Part shown: piece after piece, positions 18,019 through 21,409 of the stretch
Position numbering within the stretch: position 1 is the first letter of the stretch
Layout of the letters: every line of letters starts with the position of its first letter
NCBI GenBank assembly: GCA_014885115.2
Contig: WKLE02001520.1
Coordinates: forward strand, 1 to 21,409
Source: Asterionellopsis glacialis
Lineage: Eukaryota; Bacillariophyta; Plagiogrammaphyceae; Rhaphoneidales; Asterionellopsidaceae
DNA: 21,409 nucleotides
Direction: 5' to 3'
The notes under the pieces: generated by a model
What the model was told of the DNA's origin: nothing
What the model saw: only the letters and a program-made list of their open reading frames with translations
The model's database searches: none
Made by a program: the position numbers and the translations under genes

Positions 18019-19206
18019 TCATGGTCTTCCAGTTTCAAGATCTTCCGACAGCTCGTCATCGCTTGATGTTATTTCTTCTACCATTGGAGGTGAAGTTGAG
18101 TTTGTAGTAGACCCATCAATGTTCTGACTGTTCTCTTGGCTTTCATTCGTTGGTAGTGGTCCAGATTCTAAATCCTGATCAGTGTCATCATTGTGAACCC
18201 CATCGCTCGTACTCACATTATCCTCATCAGAATCTACCAAAGTTGAGGTTGTAGCATCAAGAGTTTCATTATTCTCATCCTCTCCAGCTGCATTTCGTGC
18301 AACTTCGTCAGAATCATTTGTTCGTTCATCTTCCAAAGTTTCTTCATCAGTACTTGTCTCTAAAGATGTTTGTTGTGTAGGAGGTTGGTGGCTATTAACG
18401 GATGGTGGTGGTGATGGTGTTGTTGGAATAGCTTGTTCATCGTATGGTACATTTGTAAAAGTTTGTCGACAACATGGACAAAGTGGTTTTTGTTTTCTCA
18501 TTAACCACGACACGAGACAATCTGTATGGAATACATGATTACAAACTGGGTTGGTAGATGATATCACAGTATCACCAATTTCATACTTGGATAAGCAAAT
18601 TGAACAACATCCTGACATAAAGAGAGTTGATGACCCATTACCAATATTTTTCGAAACCTCCTTACCCAATGATTCTCCTTCTTCGTCGTCCATAGATCCA
18701 GGGAAGTCACCTTTTGTGAGAGTCTGTTGGGGAAGTGAATGCGAATGCGATAAAAATTGAATGTTAGTGTACAACCAAACCCATACATGTCAAAACATAT
18801 ACTCTAATGAAACAAAGGTGATATGCATCGCATCATATCACATCATTATACTCACTTTTTGTCGACTTTTAAATGTTTTTTCAAGCATTATCTTTCGTCG
18901 TTTTTGCTCCTCTTCTGTAAAGGCATGAATGTTGGCTTCGATTCTCGATATTTCGTTTTCTAAATCTTCTTGTTGTTGTTCATCCATTGCACGCATCAAT
19001 TCTTGTAAAGGCAAGGATGATGACATACCTCCTCGGTGTGTCATCCAATAACATATACAAGAACAACATATTGGTACACCACAGCATAGTATTACAAAGC
19101 AATACCAAACTATGAAACCAATTGATGTATACGTATTGATCTCAGAAGAAGGATCTTGTTGTAAATTTCGATGAGCACCCCATAGCTCGTTGAAAGATGA
19201 AGACAT
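18019..19206 (-). CDS. Membrane RING-H2 protein, two exons
   Basis: Exon 1 is 19206-18856 and exon 2 is 18723-18019; joined in phase 0 they give 351 residues. One long hydrophobic, Cys-rich segment at ~26-55 is the membrane anchor, followed by a Glu/Gln/Lys-rich helix (~68-115) likely to form a coiled coil. The RING-H2 ligands are C157, C160, C178, H180, H183, C186, C199 and C202, ending CPCCRQ like the gene at 4634-5611. The rest (~210-351) is an acidic Ser/Thr/Asp/Glu tail, probably disordered. It is a probable E3 ubiquitin ligase on an internal membrane; the substrate is unknown. Splicing fuses FKSRQK to TLTKGDF. The frame stays open upstream of the chosen ATG to 19272, but the codon there is GTG, so the first usable start is 19206. 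The shared 17-nt element lies just upstream. Confidence 0.85.
18724..18855 (-). other. Intron of the second RING-H2 gene
   Basis: 132 nt on the minus strand, donor CAAAAA|GTGAGT and acceptor CCCCAACAG|ACTC, phase 0. Without splicing, exon 1 would stop five codons later. Confidence 0.85.
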
Positions 19207-19260
19207 GAGATGGTATGTAAATTGATGTTCTTTCCTACAGTTGTCAGTCGCTATTAGTAG

Positions 19261-19277
19261 AGCAATCAACACAACGA
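19261..19277 (-). promoter_or_regulatory. 17-nt element shared with the first RING-H2 gene
   Basis: Identical to 5666-5682 and, like it, ending 55 bases before the start codon of a RING-H2 gene on the same strand. Flanking sequence is largely different between the two sites. In this copy the element reads in frame with the gene with no stop, but there is no ATG. Confidence 0.5.
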
Positions 19278-19861
19278 TCGACTAAAAAGGTCGAAATAAC
19301 CAAATTTCTTTGATGGGTTTGGGTTGTGCTCTTTTTGGCAAAAAAGGATCTTTCTGTTCTATTGAATTTGTTTTGTTTTTCCAGTGCAGTGGAGACAACA
19401 AAGAAGTCTCTAAGAGAGGCCCTACTGTACGTGGTAGTTAGTAAGTAAGTATTCTGACGAGATGAGTCTCCTTTTCTACCACTTTTTCATTGGTGTGACG
19501 ACTGACAACTAGGGTCCTCTCTCTACTCTCTACTAGAGGTCCTAAAACTGATTATTGGAGATGCAGAAAAAAACAACGAAAATCTGATACGAAGATGTCT
19601 TTGATAGTGCGAGAGTGCTGGAATGACGATATGAAGACGAGAACAAAATTTTAATTGGTAGAAAAAAAAATTACTTCAGGAACTTTTCCACATGTGACAG
19701 ACCAAAGAATTGGTTCTACTGCCCTTGATTGGTCCAATAGCCAAGAATAGTAAGTAGTTATTAGAAGATGGCCACGACTACCTCTCAACTTTTCTGCGTT
19801 CGCTTCAATTTTTCAACGCTTTTTCTCTAAATGAAGTAAGATGAAGGAAGTTTTCTTGTCA

Positions 19862-19923
19862 TACAGTAATTATTTATAACGAGGTTTATATCTTCTATAG
19901 GCCATACACAAGTAATTACTGTA
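19862..19923. repeat. 11-bp inverted repeat
   Basis: TACAGTAATTA (19862-19872) and TAATTACTGTA (19913-19923) are perfect reverse complements separated by 40 bases. The size suits a very short MITE-like remnant or a hairpin. No clear target duplication was seen. Confidence 0.5.
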
Positions 19924-20062
19924 ATAAGCTGTATTTATGATATTTGCCATTAAAAATAATTTTTTGTATAAAATGCCGAAAAATATACAGAATATTTCGT
20001 CTAATTTTTTAACATGTGCAAGAGTACAGTCAAGACTCGCAGATTGAAGTGGCGGCTTCTGC

Positions 20063-20082
20063 TTCCGTTGAAGCAAACGGAA
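20063..20082. repeat. 7-bp hairpin
   Basis: TTCCGTT and AACGGAA are separated by six bases. A short perfect stem in a region with other inverted repeats; it could be chance. Confidence 0.4.
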
Positions 20083-20145
20083 CGCATCATGCATGCATTC
20101 ATTTATATCCTAGCGATTTGCCGGACATTACGCAAGAATAGTACA

Positions 20146-20185
20146 GACCGCACGTACCTTGTACATTACCAATATGCGTGCGGTC
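20146..20185. repeat. 9-bp GC-rich inverted repeat
   Basis: GACCGCACG (20146-20154) and CGTGCGGTC (20177-20185) are perfect reverse complements with a 22-base spacer that contains GTACCTTGTAC. The arms are much more GC-rich than the surroundings. Confidence 0.55.
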
Positions 20186-20259
20186 CCCTTGTAAAGGAAG
20201 GCAGACAAACAATAGCATAAGTACAAGCTATCTCCCATACCCGTACATTATTCGTCACA

Positions 20260-20275
20260 TGTTACTGCAGTAACA
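20260..20275. repeat. 16-bp perfect palindrome
   Basis: TGTTACTGCAGTAACA is its own reverse complement. It resembles the joined ends (…TAACA/TGTTA…) of an LTR-type element, or a dimeric protein-binding site. Neither reading is proven. Confidence 0.6.
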
Positions 20276-20439
20276 CAACAACGGTGCTTATACGGCCTAT
20301 CACAAGTTATTTGTCTATACCGTCCTCCAAAAAAAGGAGTATATTTTGGGGTATATGCACGTTTTTAGTAACATTCGAGATACATTCCCTCACGAAAATG
20401 TTATTTGGCGTTAGGAGAAAAATGTACCAAATTTTCTTC

Positions 20440-20664
20440 CTAGATTTTTTTATCGAAGGCATAAAGATTGTTGACACCTAACGTGTTGTCAAGCAAGTCA
20501 ATCAATTGGAAATAAGCCCTTTCTTCTTTGGTTGCAGGTATATCATACCTAGAATCAGATGCAGGTACTGTATGAATTGAGCTATCAAAGGTTTCCAAAG
20601 AAGAAGACGACTTATGGGGGGGGGGGACATGCAACATTGCTGTGGGAAAATTCAAAATCATCAT
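20440..20664 (-). pseudogene. Possible fragment of a mobile-element protein
   Basis: A 74-codon frame from ATG ATG at 20664 on the same strand as the gypsy-like pol and about 270 bases beyond its stop. The end, KEERAYFQLIDLLDNTLGV followed by NNLYAFDKKI, looks protein-like, then a TAG breaks it. The frame crosses an 11-base G/C homopolymer (20616-20626), a slippage-prone site. I cannot assign it to a family. Confidence 0.2.
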
Positions 20665-20936
20665 CTAATGAATCAGTTTCAAGGTTGTTAGAGACCGCCC
20701 TATGCTGCTAATGTCGACGGCAGCACAGCACAACAATCAGACAATCAACACACAAAAGAAAAGAAGACCTTTATTTGGTGATGAAAATTATGAGCTTAGT
20801 TTAATCTGGAGAATATCCGGCAATCTAGTAAGTAGTAAGAAATCAGGAAATTAGTAAATGGTAAATTTTTGTGAGTCTGTCTGCTTGCCCACACATCAAT
20901 TGTCCATCCTCAAGAGTGTCCTACAGGGAGTGTACT

Positions 20937-21409
20937 TCATTTGCTTCCCGAATTGTCCTGTGTGCATTTGTAGTACGGCGTTACGTGATGAATGTTAACT
21001 GTCTCTTCTATGATGCCTCTATGGATGCGCACAGTACCGTTCGTAAATACTTGAAGCACTTCATGAGGACCCGTGCAAGGACGGTCCATCTTAGGTACAA
21101 TTCCTGGCTTCTCCAATGTAACGAGGTCACCTACGTGGTAGATGTGGTGTTGCCGGTTACGTTTTTTGTGTTGGTTGTTTTTATTAATCAACATTTGTTT
21201 CTTGTTTTGAATATGAGCCCAGTTGGCTCGGAAGGCAATTGGTAACAACATATCACGTCCAAATACTAGTTGTCCGGGCGTGGCTTCTAATGTAGTGTGG
21301 TAAGTACTGTGTATAGCCCATGCTACCAAGCTGAGTATGTTATCCCACGGTTCATCATCTCCTATAGTAGGTGGATTGGCGGATTTGCTTATGTCAAGTG
21401 CAAGTAACA
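20937..21409 (-). mobile_element. 3' end of a Ty3/gypsy-type polyprotein (integrase C-terminus), partial
   Basis: The frame is open to the right edge of the window and ends at a TGA at 20937-20939; about 156 codons are visible. The order is typical of gypsy-type integrase: the end of the catalytic core (WAIHSTYHTTLEATPGQLVF then GRDML), a basic Lys/His/Gln stretch, VGDLVTLEKPG, and a GPF/Y-like module beginning TGPHEVLQVFTNGTVRIHRG and ending VTPYY. Integrase inserts the element's cDNA into the host genome. No stop or frameshift is seen in the visible part, so the copy may be fairly young. The 3' LTR should lie at lower coordinates, but I could not define its ends or a purine tract. The first in-frame codon usually reported as a start here (21329) is TTG, not a true start. 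Confidence 0.82.

Larger units (their letters stand above)
19207..20936. other. Long intergenic region, repeats and palindromes
   Basis: About 1.7 kb. The right-hand end of the minus-strand RING promoter holds the shared 17-nt element. From 19862 onward there are several inverted repeats and a palindrome, a G11 run at 20616, and a possible decayed frame at 20440-20664. Two TAGTAAGTAG copies occur at 19748 and 20826. I see no gene I can support and could not define an LTR for the gypsy-like element to the right. Confidence 0.55.

Noticed and set aside
18564..18788. Minus-strand frame overlapping the RING-H2 intron and exon 2
   Set aside because: It is a shifted frame; the spliced frame contains the complete RING zinc ligands.
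19207..19272. Upstream extension of the second RING-H2 protein to 19272
   Set aside because: The codon there is GTG; the first ATG in frame is at 19206, and the first RING-H2 gene has a stop at the equivalent place.
20014..20481. Plus-strand frames at 20014-20220 and 20284-20481
   Set aside because: No domain, and the second begins with GTG rather than ATG; the region is full of palindromes.
36..20626. C8/G6 hairpin at 36-53 and G11 run at 20616-20626 as parts of one repeat family
   Set aside because: Both contain TAAGT next to the homopolymer, but the shared sequence outside the homopolymer is too short to claim a relationship.
1..21409. tRNA, rRNA or CRISPR arrays
   Set aside because: I scanned for T-arm-like GGTTCGAATC contexts, long conserved rRNA strings and regularly spaced direct repeats and found none; the TACCWGGTA spacing is irregular and too short.

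Overview
The window is nuclear DNA of a stramenopile alga, most likely a diatom. The evidence is a diatom-style HSF protein, short GT-AG introns (83 to 156 nt), a secreted protein with a long Pro/Thr/Ser 'PT' stalk, 'TMD plus RING-H2' genes, a complete NSF/Sec18 ATPase, and the end of a Ty3/gypsy-type polyprotein. No organelle, bacterial or viral gene set is present. The genus cannot be told from sequence alone.

Layout. Bases 1-1887 carry no convincing gene but hold a dense cluster of the near-palindrome TACCWGGTA. 1888-4464 (+) encodes a protein joining a Lin0512-family domain to two HSF-type DNA-binding domains. It converges on a membrane RING-H2 gene (4634-5611, -). 5612-6624 is a divergent promoter region with a second TACCWGGTA cluster. 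6625-8549 (+) is a three-exon MFS transporter that resembles the SLC45/sucrose-transporter group. It converges on a secreted Cys-rich/PT-rich protein (8656-11271, -). 11772-14582 (+) is a three-exon type II membrane protein with a GDP-fucose O-fucosyltransferase-like domain. 15460-17742 (+) is NSF. 18019-19206 (-) is a second membrane RING-H2 gene in two exons. 19207-20936 is repeat- and palindrome-rich intergenic DNA, and 20937-21409 (-) is the 3' end of a gypsy-like pol that runs off the window.

The genes do not form a pathway. NSF, the fucosyltransferase-like protein, the secreted PT protein and the membrane RING proteins all relate to the secretory/endomembrane system, but genes of such different function lie side by side routinely in compact algal genomes and I infer no linkage.

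The most unusual points are: (1) the Lin0512-HSF-HSF fusion; (2) the intergenic TACCWGGTA family (12 exact copies found, about 0.16 expected by chance under uniform composition); (3) an identical 17-nt element at exactly the same distance upstream of both RING-H2 start codons; (4) an intron bounded by a 7-bp direct repeat and another with an internal duplication. All splice junctions and motif counts were read by eye.
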